Source of the DNA: Lachnospiraceae bacterium JLR.KK002
GTDB taxonomy: Bacteria > Bacillota > Clostridia > Lachnospirales > Lachnospiraceae
Length of the DNA: 64,000 bases
Direction: 5' to 3'
NCBI GenBank assembly: GCA_036941025.1
Contig: JAYMNP010000001.1
Coordinates: 4,071,001-4,135,000 of the forward strand
Each line of letters starts with the position of its first letter. Within the stretch, counting starts at the first letter, position 1. The translations under genes and the position numbers were made by a program. Positions 18,245-25,830 of this stretch are shown here, piece by piece. The notes beneath the pieces were generated by a model. The model had not been told where the DNA came from. It made no database searches and was given only the letters and a program-made list of their open reading frames with translations.

Positions 18245-19660
18245 ATGTATAAAAAACAGAAAAAAAGCTGGGTAAAACATCTGGATTTCCTGATACTGGA
18301 TTTACTGTGTCTGGAGACAGCTTTTTACAGTTCCTGTCTGATTCGACTGGGAAATATCAAAAGGCTTCCGTTCCTGATGGATTACTATAACCGTCTGGCG
18401 GTGGTTCTGCTTCTGGTAGATATCTGCATTGTATTTTTCTTTGAAGCATATACCGGAATCCTGAGACGTAATAAAATTCAGGAACTGAAAGCAGTGATTG
18501 TACACTGCAGTATTATATTTGCCACCATTACCATATATGTCTGGGCTACCAAACAGTCGGAAATTTATTCCAGACAGATTATTTTTGTGTTCTGGGGATT
18601 TGCTATCGTAATAGAATATTTCTCCAGATGCCTGTGGAAAATATATATCCGCCAGCGCATGATACGGGGGAAAAAGTTTTCCCAGCTGATTGTGGTGACG
18701 GAGGAGCGTTATGCGGAAGAATGCGTGGGAGATTTCCAGCATGACCGATATAAGGAATTTGAAGTAACCGGCGTAGTGATTGTGGACAAAAACAGAATCG
18801 GAGATGAAATCTGCGGGGTGCCGGTGGTGGCCTGTGCAGACAGCTTTCTGGAATATGTGCGCATCAATGTGGTGGATGAAATATTTATCAACGGAAATAC
18901 CAGGGAGAGCAGCGAGGCGCTGGCCAACGAACTGCTGGAACTGGGCCTGACGGTACATTTCAATCTGGTGCGGGAGTCCAGACTGATGCCCAACAAAATG
19001 GTGGAAAAATGCGGAAAATACATGGTTCTGACCACCAGTATGAAGATTGCCACCACAAGGCAGGTGCTGATTAAGCGGTGTATGGATATTCTGGGAAGTC
19101 TGGTGGGGCTGCTTCTGACCGGAATCGCCTTTCTGATTTTCGCACCCATCATTAAAATACAGTCTCCGGGGCCGATATTTTACGCTCAGACCCGAATCGG
19201 AAGAAACGGCAGGCGTTTTAAATTCTACAAATTCCGCACCATGGTGGTGGGAGCGGATAAAATGAAGCAGGACCTGATGGCTCAGAATGAGATGGAAGGG
19301 CTGATGTTCAAAATGGAGCATGATCCCAGGATTTTTGGGGTAGGAAGATTTATGCGGAAATTTTCCATTGACGAGCTGCCCCAGTTCTGGAACGTGCTGA
19401 AAGGGGATATGAGCCTGGTTGGGACAAGGCCTCCTACGGAGGAAGAATTTGAACAGTATGAGCTTCATCACAAGGCAAGGCTGGGCATCCGGCCGGGGCT
19501 TACCGGTATGTGGCAGGTCAGCGGAAGAAGCGATATTAAGAATTTTGAGGAGATTGTGGCACTGGATACCCAGTATATTTCCAACTGGTCCCTGGGAATG
19601 GATGTGCGGATTCTGTTTCGGACCATTGGAGTGGTGCTCACAGGCAAAGGATCATCATGA
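18245..19660 (+). CDS. Undecaprenyl-phosphate sugar phosphotransferase (WcaJ/WbaP type)
   Basis: 471 residues. About four or five N-terminal membrane helices (to ~125), a central soluble domain with a degenerate nucleotide-binding look, then the bacterial sugar-transferase domain (~275-471). Diagnostic motifs are KFYKFRTM, DELPQFWNVLKGDMS, VGTRPP and RPGLTGMWQVSGRS. Such enzymes start polysaccharide synthesis by moving a sugar-1-phosphate from a nucleotide sugar to undecaprenyl phosphate at the inner membrane face. It overlaps the next GT2 gene by 4 bp, and a third GT gene overlaps that one, so initiation and the first elongation steps are encoded together. A GlcP or GalP substrate is likely but not determinable. 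Confidence 0.92.
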   Translation: MYKKQKKSWVKHLDFLILDLLCLETAFYSSCLIRLGNIKRLPFLMDYYNRLAVVLLLVDICIVFFFEAYTGILRRNKIQELKAVIVHCSIIFATITIYVWATKQSEIYSRQIIFVFWGFAIVIEYFSRCLWKIYIRQRMIRGKKFSQLIVVTEERYAEECVGDFQHDRYKEFEVTGVVIVDKNRIGDEICGVPVVACADSFLEYVRINVVDEIFINGNTRESSEALANELLELGLTVHFNLVRESRLMPNKMVEKCGKYMVLTTSMKIATTRQVLIKRCMDILGSLVGLLLTGIAFLIFAPIIKIQSPGPIFYAQTRIGRNGRRFKFYKFRTMVVGADKMKQDLMAQNEMEGLMFKMEHDPRIFGVGRFMRKFSIDELPQFWNVLKGDMSLVGTRPPTEEEFEQYELHHKARLGIRPGLTGMWQVSGRSDIKNFEEIVALDTQYISNWSLGMDVRILFRTIGVVLTGKGSS

Positions 19661-20421
19661 AAGATATTTCAATCACTATTGTAGCATATAATAATGAAAA
19701 AGATGTAAGGAATGCGGTACGTTCCATTATGGAATGTACCGCTGTCGCTGTTTCAAAAGAACTGTTTCTGGTGGACAACAGCAGTAAAAAAAACCGTCTG
19801 TCCCGGCTGGAGCGGAAGTATCCGGAAGTCACATATCTGCGTCCCGGTAAAAATCTGGGATTCGGAGGAGGGCACAATTACGTGCTGCCCCGGCTGGATT
19901 CCAGGTTTCATGCCATTGTAAATCCCGATATCATTCTGACAGAAGACAGTTTTTCTGTTTTGCTGAAATTTATGGAGCAGAACTCTGTCGGTATGGCCGT
20001 TCCCCGTATGACGGATGAGGATGGGAAACTGCAGCCTGTTTACCGGCGGAAACTGACGGTTGGGGATTTGCTCATCCGGTACTTTCCCGGATGCTGTTTT
20101 AAAAAGCGCCGTTCATATCATACCATGCAGGAGATGGATTACGGGAAACCTTTTCGGGTGCCCTTTGCTCAGGGCAGTTTCCTGTTTATCCGTACGGAAC
20201 TGTTTCGTCGGCTTGGGGGATTTGACAGGCGCTATTTTATGTATATGGAGGATGCAGATTTATGCAGGCGGGTCAATGGGAGGAGCAGCCTCTGGTATTG
20301 TCCCGATACCACGGTGATTCATAAATGGGAGCGGGGCTCCCATAAAAATCCGGCCTTACTGAAAATGCACCTGATTTCCATGGTACGGTATTTTCAGAAA
20401 TGGGGGTGGAAATTATGGTGA
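19657..20421 (+). CDS. Family 2 glycosyltransferase (rhamnosyltransferase-like)
   Basis: 254 residues, single GT2 domain: ISITIVAYNNEKDV start, VDNSSKK, GKNLGFGGGHN, the NPDI variant of the DxD site near residue 90, and the late YFMYMEDADLCRRV with TVIHKW. This pattern is common in rhamnosyltransferases of surface polysaccharides. ATGA overlap with the upstream sugar-transferase suggests coupled translation and consecutive steps on the same lipid-linked glycan. Confidence 0.88.
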   Translation: MKDISITIVAYNNEKDVRNAVRSIMECTAVAVSKELFLVDNSSKKNRLSRLERKYPEVTYLRPGKNLGFGGGHNYVLPRLDSRFHAIVNPDIILTEDSFSVLLKFMEQNSVGMAVPRMTDEDGKLQPVYRRKLTVGDLLIRYFPGCCFKKRRSYHTMQEMDYGKPFRVPFAQGSFLFIRTELFRRLGGFDRRYFMYMEDADLCRRVNGRSSLWYCPDTTVIHKWERGSHKNPALLKMHLISMVRYFQKWGWKLW

Positions 20422-21194
20422 CACAGGAAATCCGCGTTTCCGTGGCCATGGTGACTTATAATGGGGAACGTTACATTCGGGAACAGATATCTTCTGTGAT
20501 GAGCCAGCTTCAGGAACAGGATGAACTGGTAATTTCTGACGATGGCTCCGTTGACGATACCATTGCCATTATAAAAGAATACCGGAAGGCAGACGCCAGA
20601 ATCCGCCTGTTAAAAGGGCCTGGCCAGGGGATTAAAAAGAATGTGGAGTATGCCATCCGCCATACCAGAGGCAGGTATATTTTTCTGGCGGATCAGGACG
20701 ATATCTGGATGGAGCATAAAGTGGAAAAGGTACTGGAGGCTTTTGAACAGCAACATGCCATGGTGGTGATTCATGACGCCAGGGTATTTGGGGGAGAGAA
20801 TCCGGAACAGATTGTGACGGAATCTTTTTTCCGATACCGGCGTTCCGTCCCCGGAGTCTGGAAAAATATGCTGAAAAACAGCTACATTGGCTGTTGTATG
20901 GCGTTTCGGCGGGAACTGAAAGGGATTATTCTGCCCATTCCGGAGAAAATTGAAATGCATGACCAGTGGATTGGCATTCTGGGGGACTATACGGCTGGAA
21001 AATCCTTCTTTTTGCAGGAGCCGCTGCTATTATACCGGCGTCATGGAGATAATAATTCCAGTATGAAACATTATGGTTTTGGTAAAATGTTACGAAACCG
21101 TCTCTGGTTTTTCAGTTATTTTTTTGTAAGAATTATACAATATTACCAGAAAATACATGTCATTTCTGGAAAATTCAAGAAAAATGACGGTTGA
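20415..21194 (+). CDS. Family 2 glycosyltransferase
   Basis: 259 residues from ATG 20415, which has a GGGGGTGG site just upstream; an in-frame ATG at 20400 lacks one. GT2 signatures: VAMVTYNGERYIREQI, ISDDGSVDDT, FLADQDDIW (metal site) and MHDQWIG. It overlaps the preceding GT gene by a few codons, giving a three-gene unit that probably builds the first sugars of one lipid-linked repeat. The C-terminal ~40 residues are hydrophobic and aromatic and may touch the membrane. Confidence 0.88.
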   Translation: MVTQEIRVSVAMVTYNGERYIREQISSVMSQLQEQDELVISDDGSVDDTIAIIKEYRKADARIRLLKGPGQGIKKNVEYAIRHTRGRYIFLADQDDIWMEHKVEKVLEAFEQQHAMVVIHDARVFGGENPEQIVTESFFRYRRSVPGVWKNMLKNSYIGCCMAFRRELKGIILPIPEKIEMHDQWIGILGDYTAGKSFFLQEPLLLYRRHGDNNSSMKHYGFGKMLRNRLWFFSYFFVRIIQYYQKIHVISGKFKKNDG

Positions 21195-21379
21195 TAAATG
21201 GTCTGAAATATTATAATATAGACCATATGTATTAATCGTGATAAAAATGTGTGTTATAAGGAACATAAGTATTTATCAGGCGTGAATGAGCAGTACGGAT
21301 AAAAGACCGGGAAGCTGCAAATCCCGCCGCAGGCGGCGGTTTCGGATTTTCCGGGAATCAGAACAGATAGGGTGAAGGT
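21195..21379 (+). promoter_or_regulatory. Leader region of the second LCP gene
   Basis: Directly after the GT stop lies an AT-rich imperfect palindrome flanked by GGTCT/AGACC (about 21199-21224), which may terminate the GT operon. Further on, CCGCC/GGCGG around 21325-21345 forms a hairpin before the ribosome-binding site. The segment CCCGCcGCAGGCggCGG resembles CCCGCtGCAGGCaaCGG at about 7130-7147 upstream of the first LCP gene. Confidence 0.4.
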
Positions 21380-22495
21380 ATGGCAAAACAAAGTAAAGCA
21401 CAGGGGGCAAAACAGCCCACGAAGAAGAGTAAGAAAAGGAAGAGGCGAAAGCTGCTGATAGTGGCAATTGAGCTGATGATTCTGCTGGTGGCAGTGGGCT
21501 GGATCTGGGTAAACGGGAAGATGGATAAGCTGGATACGGACGTTTCCTTTAAAGGGAAGGACGTAAGGGTGGAACTGCCCGAAGAGACACAGGATGTACT
21601 GGGAGAATACACAACCATTGCGCTGTTTGGTCTGGATAACCGGGACGAGGGTTCTTATGAGCGGGGAAATTCAGACGTTATTATGGTGGCCAGAATTGAT
21701 AAGGATACCAAGGAGGTAAGGCTGGTTTCCGTGTATCGTGACACTTTTCTGAAAATGGCGGATCTGGATAATACGGAGGCTTACAGTAAGGCAAATGCAG
21801 CTTATGCAAAAGGCGGGCCCAAACAGGCGGTCCGTATGCTGAATACCAATCTGGATCTGGATATCCAGGAGTATGTTTCTTTTGATTTTTCAGCAGTGGC
21901 GGAAGCAGTGGATATTCTGGGCGGCGTGGAAGTGGAAATAACAGATGAGGAAGCAGGCCATCTGAACAATTACTGTATAGAGACCTCTAAAGTAACCGGA
22001 AAAAGTTACAGCCCTCTGCCAGGAGCCGGCACCTATAATCTGAATGGGGTACAGGCAGTTTCCTATGGTAGAATCCGGTATACGACAGGAGATGATTTCA
22101 AAAGAACGGAGCGTCAGAGAGAAGTTCTGGAGAAAATGGTGGATAAAGCTCTGGCATCAGACATGGCTACAATCAACGAACTGATTGATACCGTATTTCC
22201 TGAGGTAAAGACCAGTCTGTCCAAAACAGAAATTCTGGCTCTTGCAGCAGATGCTTTTAGTTATAAAATGGGAGAGACAGCGGGATTTCCCTTTGATAAA
22301 GGCAGCGCAGTGGTAAGCATTTCCTATCAGAAAGGCAGTCAGGACTGTGTCATACCTGCGGATTTGTCTGCCAATGTGAAACAGCTCCATGATTTCCTGT
22401 ATGGAACAGACGATTATCAGGTGACAGAGAGCGTGCAGAGTATCAGTGATGAAATTGTGTACCGCACAGGCGTGAGGGCGGACAAGGGCGAATAA
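21380..22495 (+). CDS. LytR-CpsA-Psr (LCP) family glycopolymer ligase, second copy
   Basis: 371 residues; a strongly basic cytoplasmic tail, one membrane helix (~29-48) and an extracellular LCP domain with FGLDNRDEGSYERGNSD, VYRDTFL, GRIRY, ERQREV and TAGFPFD. It is clearly paralogous to the protein at 7177. Expected to attach a lipid-linked glycopolymer to peptidoglycan outside the cell. It is followed after only 14 bases by glmS, so wall-polymer ligation and amino-sugar supply are probably co-transcribed. Confidence 0.9.
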   Translation: MAKQSKAQGAKQPTKKSKKRKRRKLLIVAIELMILLVAVGWIWVNGKMDKLDTDVSFKGKDVRVELPEETQDVLGEYTTIALFGLDNRDEGSYERGNSDVIMVARIDKDTKEVRLVSVYRDTFLKMADLDNTEAYSKANAAYAKGGPKQAVRMLNTNLDLDIQEYVSFDFSAVAEAVDILGGVEVEITDEEAGHLNNYCIETSKVTGKSYSPLPGAGTYNLNGVQAVSYGRIRYTTGDDFKRTERQREVLEKMVDKALASDMATINELIDTVFPEVKTSLSKTEILALAADAFSYKMGETAGFPFDKGSAVVSISYQKGSQDCVIPADLSANVKQLHDFLYGTDDYQVTESVQSISDEIVYRTGVRADKGE

Positions 22496-22509
22496 CAGGA
22501 GGACATCAT

Positions 22510-24336
22510 ATGTGTGGAATTGTAGGGTATATCGGAGAATCTCAGGCGGCGCCTGTTTTACTGGACGGTTTGTCAAAACTGGAATACAGAGGATATGATT
22601 CGGCGGGAATTGCAGTGTACGACGGAGAAAACATTCAGGTCAGGAAAGCGGTGGGGCGTCTGAAAGTGCTCAGTGAGCTGACCCATGACGGCGCTACCAT
22701 GCCGGGAACGTCGGGAATCGGGCATACACGCTGGGCTACCCACGGGGCTCCTTCCCAGGACAATGCGCACCCTCATTATAATCAGACAGAGACCATTGCG
22801 GTGGTGCACAATGGAATCATAGAGAATTATCTGAAGCTGCGAAAGCGGCTGGAGCAGAAGGGTTATCAGTTTCTGTCCGAGACGGATACGGAGGTTGTGG
22901 CCCATCTTCTTGATCGTTATTATAAAGGAGATCCGGTGGAAGCCATCACCAAGGTTATGCATCGGGTGGAAGGTTCCTATGCGCTGGGAATTATTTTTAA
23001 GGAGCATCCGGATAAAATATATGCAGTACGGAAAGACAGCCCTCTTATTGTGGGCCATGGAAAGGACGGAAATCTGATTGCGTCCGACGTTCCTGCCGTA
23101 CTGAAATACACCAGAAATGTTTATTTTATACAGAATGAAGAAATCGCGGTTTTAACAGGAGAGAGTATTGACTTTTACAATGTGGACGGTGAGGAAATTC
23201 AGAAAGAATCCACTACCATAGACTGGGATATCAATGCGGCGGAAAAAGGCGGCTATGAGCATTTTATGTTAAAGGAAATGTACGAGCAGCCCCAGACCGT
23301 AAGAGATACCCTGAACCCCAGAATAAAAGACGGTGCGATTGTGATTGAGGAACTGGGTATGAGCGACGAGGAAATCCGCTCTATCCGCAGAATCCATATC
23401 GTTGCCTGCGGTTCCGCGTACCATACCGGCGTTACCGCCAAATATATTTTTGAAGGCCTGGCCAGAATTCCCGTGGAAGTGGATCTGGCTTCCGAGTTCC
23501 GTTATCGCAATCCCATTCTGGATTCGGAAGATCTTGTGATTATTATCAGTCAGTCCGGAGAAACAGCAGATTCTCTGGCCGCACTGCGGGAAGCAAAAAC
23601 ACGCGGCGTCAAGACACTGGGAATTGTCAATGTGGTGGGAAGTTCCATTGCACGGGAAGCCGATCGGGTGATGTATACCTGGGCAGGGCCGGAGATTGCG
23701 GTGGCAACTACAAAGGCTTACAGCGCCCAGCTGATTGCAGAATATCTGCTGGCCATTAAATTTGCACAGGTGCGCGGAGAGATTACGGAACATGAAGTGG
23801 CAGGATTTTTGAGAGATTTACAGAAACTGCCGGAACAGATAGAAATGCTTCTGAGCAACAAAGAAAAAGTACAGCATTTTGCCAATCGTTATATTGCGGC
23901 AAAAGATGTATTTTTTGTGGGGCGTGGCATAGATTATGCCATTTCGCTGGAAGGTTCTCTGAAGTTAAAGGAAATTTCCTATATTCACTCGGAAGCCTAT
24001 GCGGCGGGCGAATTAAAGCATGGCACCATTTCTCTGATTGAGGAAGGGACGCTGGTGGCCGCTGTGGTGACCCAGGAAGACCTGTACAAAAAGACCATCA
24101 GCAATATTGTGGAACTGAGCAGCCGGGGGGCTTTTGTCCTTGCAGTAACCAATGCGGGTAACCGTGACATTGAGAAAGCAGCCGATTATGTCATTTACAT
24201 TCCCCAGACCAACCGGTATTTTACCAATTCTCTGGCAATTATTCCCCTGCAGCTTTTCAGCTATTACGTTGCAGTAGGCAAGGGCTGCGATGTGGATAAG
24301 CCCAGGAATCTGGCGAAATCCGTCACTGTAGAGTGA
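22510..24336 (+). CDS. glmS: Glutamine--fructose-6-phosphate aminotransferase (isomerising)
   Basis: 608 residues, the normal length. Cys2 (MCGIVGYIG) is the glutaminase nucleophile, with YRGYDSAG, HTRWATHG and the N-terminal Ntn domain to about 240. Two SIS domains follow (CGSAYHTG, SQSGETADSL, TTKAYSAQ, GRGIDYAISLEGSLKLKE), ending in KSVTVE. It makes glucosamine-6-phosphate, the first committed step to UDP-GlcNAc and peptidoglycan. The gap to the LCP gene upstream is 14 bases with AGGAGG, so no glmS ribozyme can fit directly in front of it. A conserved 46-nt hairpin begins 8 bases after the stop. Confidence 0.97.
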   Translation: MCGIVGYIGESQAAPVLLDGLSKLEYRGYDSAGIAVYDGENIQVRKAVGRLKVLSELTHDGATMPGTSGIGHTRWATHGAPSQDNAHPHYNQTETIAVVHNGIIENYLKLRKRLEQKGYQFLSETDTEVVAHLLDRYYKGDPVEAITKVMHRVEGSYALGIIFKEHPDKIYAVRKDSPLIVGHGKDGNLIASDVPAVLKYTRNVYFIQNEEIAVLTGESIDFYNVDGEEIQKESTTIDWDINAAEKGGYEHFMLKEMYEQPQTVRDTLNPRIKDGAIVIEELGMSDEEIRSIRRIHIVACGSAYHTGVTAKYIFEGLARIPVEVDLASEFRYRNPILDSEDLVIIISQSGETADSLAALREAKTRGVKTLGIVNVVGSSIAREADRVMYTWAGPEIAVATTKAYSAQLIAEYLLAIKFAQVRGEITEHEVAGFLRDLQKLPEQIEMLLSNKEKVQHFANRYIAAKDVFFVGRGIDYAISLEGSLKLKEISYIHSEAYAAGELKHGTISLIEEGTLVAAVVTQEDLYKKTISNIVELSSRGAFVLAVTNAGNRDIEKAADYVIYIPQTNRYFTNSLAIIPLQLFSYYVAVGKGCDVDKPRNLAKSVTVE

Positions 24337-24343
24337 TTATACT

Positions 24344-24389
24344 TGCCATGAGGAGGGACCCGGCGCTGCCGTGAGGAGACCTGATGGTA
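24344..24389. repeat. Single copy of the 46-nt GGA-rich hairpin module
   Basis: Segments in order: TGCCAT, GAGGAGGGA, CCCGGC, GCT, GCCGTG, AGGAGACCTG, ATGGTA. The outer six pair (one G-U), the inner six pair at five of six positions, the tip is GCT. The same architecture, with identical unpaired strands but different yet compensating stems, makes up the array at 43105-43312. It sits 8 bases after the glmS stop, so in the glmS mRNA it would be in the 3' untranslated region. TATACT at 24338-24343 directly precedes it, at the place where TATAAT precedes the array. Confidence 0.75.
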
Positions 24390-24399
24390 TTATTTACCC

Positions 24400-24428
24400 T
24401 TGCAAAATTATTGAAAATAGGATAAAAT
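24400..24428 (+). promoter_or_regulatory. Promoter upstream of the GtrA-family gene
   Basis: TTGCAA at 24400-24405, 17-base spacer, TAAAAT at 24423-24428. A terminator-like hairpin begins within about 5 bases, so the start of transcription falls in or at the hairpin. Confidence 0.5.
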
Positions 24429-24432
24429 GAGA

Positions 24433-24460
24433 AGCCGGTGGCAGTATGCCGCCGGTTTTT
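24433..24460 (+). terminator. Rho-independent terminator
   Basis: CCGGTGGC and GCCGCCGG pair (one G-U) around AGTAT, followed by TTTTT. It ends the glmS transcript and may also attenuate transcription starting at the adjacent promoter. Confidence 0.8.
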
Positions 24461-24491
24461 GTTGAGAACGATTATTTGAAATGAGGATATT

Positions 24492-24926
24492 ATGAAAAAG
24501 ATTATGAGACAATTTTGCAGGTTCAGCCTGGTTGGAGTGGTGTCTTTCCTGGTGGATTATGCGCTGCTGTTTACATTTACGGAAACATTTCACATGCATT
24601 ATCTGCTGTCTTCCATGCTGTCTTTTTCGGCAGCAACAGTCTTTAATTATATATACAGTACAAAATATGTATTTGATTGTAACGTGGAGCACAGAAAGAA
24701 AGGGCGGTTCAGTATTTTTCTCCTGCTAAGCGGTTGCGGACTTCTGCTGAATTCTATAATTATGAAAATGCTTGTGGAACATCTGGAGCTGTATTATATG
24801 CTGGCCAAAATCTGTACGGCGCTGTTGGTGTCTTTTTGGAATTTTATCTCCAGGAAGGTGTTTCTGGAGGATGGGGTAAGGCAGAGGATTGCAGGGAAGA
24901 GAAAGGAACTGTTTCAGAGAGGGTAG
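24492..24926 (+). CDS. GtrA-family membrane protein
   Basis: 144 residues with four hydrophobic helices and the family start FCRFSLVGVVSFLVDYALL, then NYIYSTKYVF and SFWNFISRKVF. GtrA-like proteins are small four-helix proteins thought to help flip or present lipid-linked sugars in surface glycosylation. It is close to the envelope cluster but has its own upstream promoter and a terminator in between. The ribosome-binding site ATGAGGAT is moderate. Confidence 0.8.
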   Translation: MKKIMRQFCRFSLVGVVSFLVDYALLFTFTETFHMHYLLSSMLSFSAATVFNYIYSTKYVFDCNVEHRKKGRFSIFLLLSGCGLLLNSIIMKMLVEHLELYYMLAKICTALLVSFWNFISRKVFLEDGVRQRIAGKRKELFQRG

Positions 24927-24956
24927 AAAGGATGGAGGGCAGAGGCTCCCCCGTTC

Positions 24957-25005
24957 CCCTGCAGGCAGAGGCGCCGCAAAATGTTCCGCGCCTCCGCCTG
25001 CAGGG
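24957..25005. terminator. 18-bp hairpin between convergent genes
   Basis: Left arm 24957-24974 and right arm 24988-25005 are complementary over 18 bp with one mismatch. It lies between gtrA (plus) and the recombinase gene (minus), so it probably serves both directions. No long T run is seen. Confidence 0.7.
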
Positions 25006-25012
25006 ACCATAC

Positions 25013-25627
25013 TCAGATGGAGCTGGTCTTTTCAATGGCTTTCGCTTTATAGAAAAACGTGCTTTCCGGTAAATTGCAGGCTTTGGCGGCCTGCTTTAAT
25101 GTTATTTTTTTCATGGACCAGTTCTCATACACTTCCTGAAAATTGTCCGGCAGCGGCAGAGGCGGCCGGCCGAATTTTACTCCTCTGGCCTTTGCGGCGG
25201 CAATGCCCTCCGCCTGTCTCTGGCGAATGTTGATACGCTCATTTTCAGCCACATAGCTGAGCAGAGCCAGCACCAGGTCGTTGATAAAGGTGCCCAGAAG
25301 GTTTTTCTCCCGCCTTGTGTCCAGAAGGGGCATATCAATGACTACAATATCAGCTTTCTTTTCTTTGGTAATAATCCGCCACTGTTCGTTGAGATCCGCG
25401 TAGTTTCGCCCAAGACGGTCGATGGATTTGATAAAGAGAATGGAGTTGCTGTCCAGTTTTCTCAGCAGTTTCCGGTATTGAGGCCTTTCAAAATTTTTAC
25501 CGGACATCTTGTCCATGTAAATCTGATGTTTTGGCACGCCCATTTCAAGGAGGGCAATGCGCTGTCTGTCTTCGTTCTGTTCTCTGGTGGATACCCTTAT
25601 GTATCCGAATATCTTTTGTGTGTTCAT
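25013..25627 (-). CDS. Small serine recombinase (resolvase/invertase family)
   Basis: 204 residues from the ATG at 25627, which follows GGAGG; an open frame continues upstream without support. The catalytic Ser13 lies in GYIRVSTREQ, followed by the resolvase core with IKSIDRLGRN and LLSYVAENERINIRQRQAEGI, then a short hinge (KFGRPP) and a C-terminal helix-turn-helix ending with TLKQAAKACNLPESTFFYKAKA. Such enzymes cut and rejoin DNA through a serine-phosphodiester at paired sites. No partner transposase, integron or obvious inverted-repeat invertible segment was found nearby, so it may be a domesticated or orphan enzyme. Confidence 0.85.
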   Translation of the reverse strand: MNTQKIFGYIRVSTREQNEDRQRIALLEMGVPKHQIYMDKMSGKNFERPQYRKLLRKLDSNSILFIKSIDRLGRNYADLNEQWRIITKEKKADIVVIDMPLLDTRREKNLLGTFINDLVLALLSYVAENERINIRQRQAEGIAAAKARGVKFGRPPLPLPDNFQEVYENWSMKKITLKQAAKACNLPESTFFYKAKAIEKTSSI

Positions 25628-25739
25628 AGATACCTCCGTTTCTGCTTTTTCACGGTTCAAAATCCGGTTCATAAAAATGTTAAGCCGCCGCTCTCTATCA
25701 TAAATGAAAAAGTATCGGAACAATATCACGTATTTTTAA

Positions 25740-25769
25740 AATATTTGTCACATTTTTATCACAAATATT
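25740..25769. promoter_or_regulatory. 9-bp inverted repeat in the htrA/recombinase divergent gap
   Basis: AATATTTGT at 25740-25748 and ACAAATATT at 25761-25769 are exact reverse complements 12 bases apart, a spacing fitting a dimeric regulator. It overlaps a TTGTCA sequence. It is in the ~200-base region that must hold both divergent promoters. Confidence 0.35.
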
Positions 25770-25830
25770 CCGTAAACTGCTTAATAGATAAAACAAAGCA
25801 AAGGAAACAGCCGCGAAAGGAGAATCTGTT

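Noticed and set aside
18302..19471. 389-codon minus-strand frame
   Set aside because: Entirely antisense to the sugar phosphotransferase, whose catalytic motifs are unmistakable; the product is His/Gln-rich shadow sequence.
21195..21379. glmS ribozyme in the leader of the LCP-glmS operon
   Set aside because: The conserved ribozyme core blocks are not present; only simple hairpins are seen.
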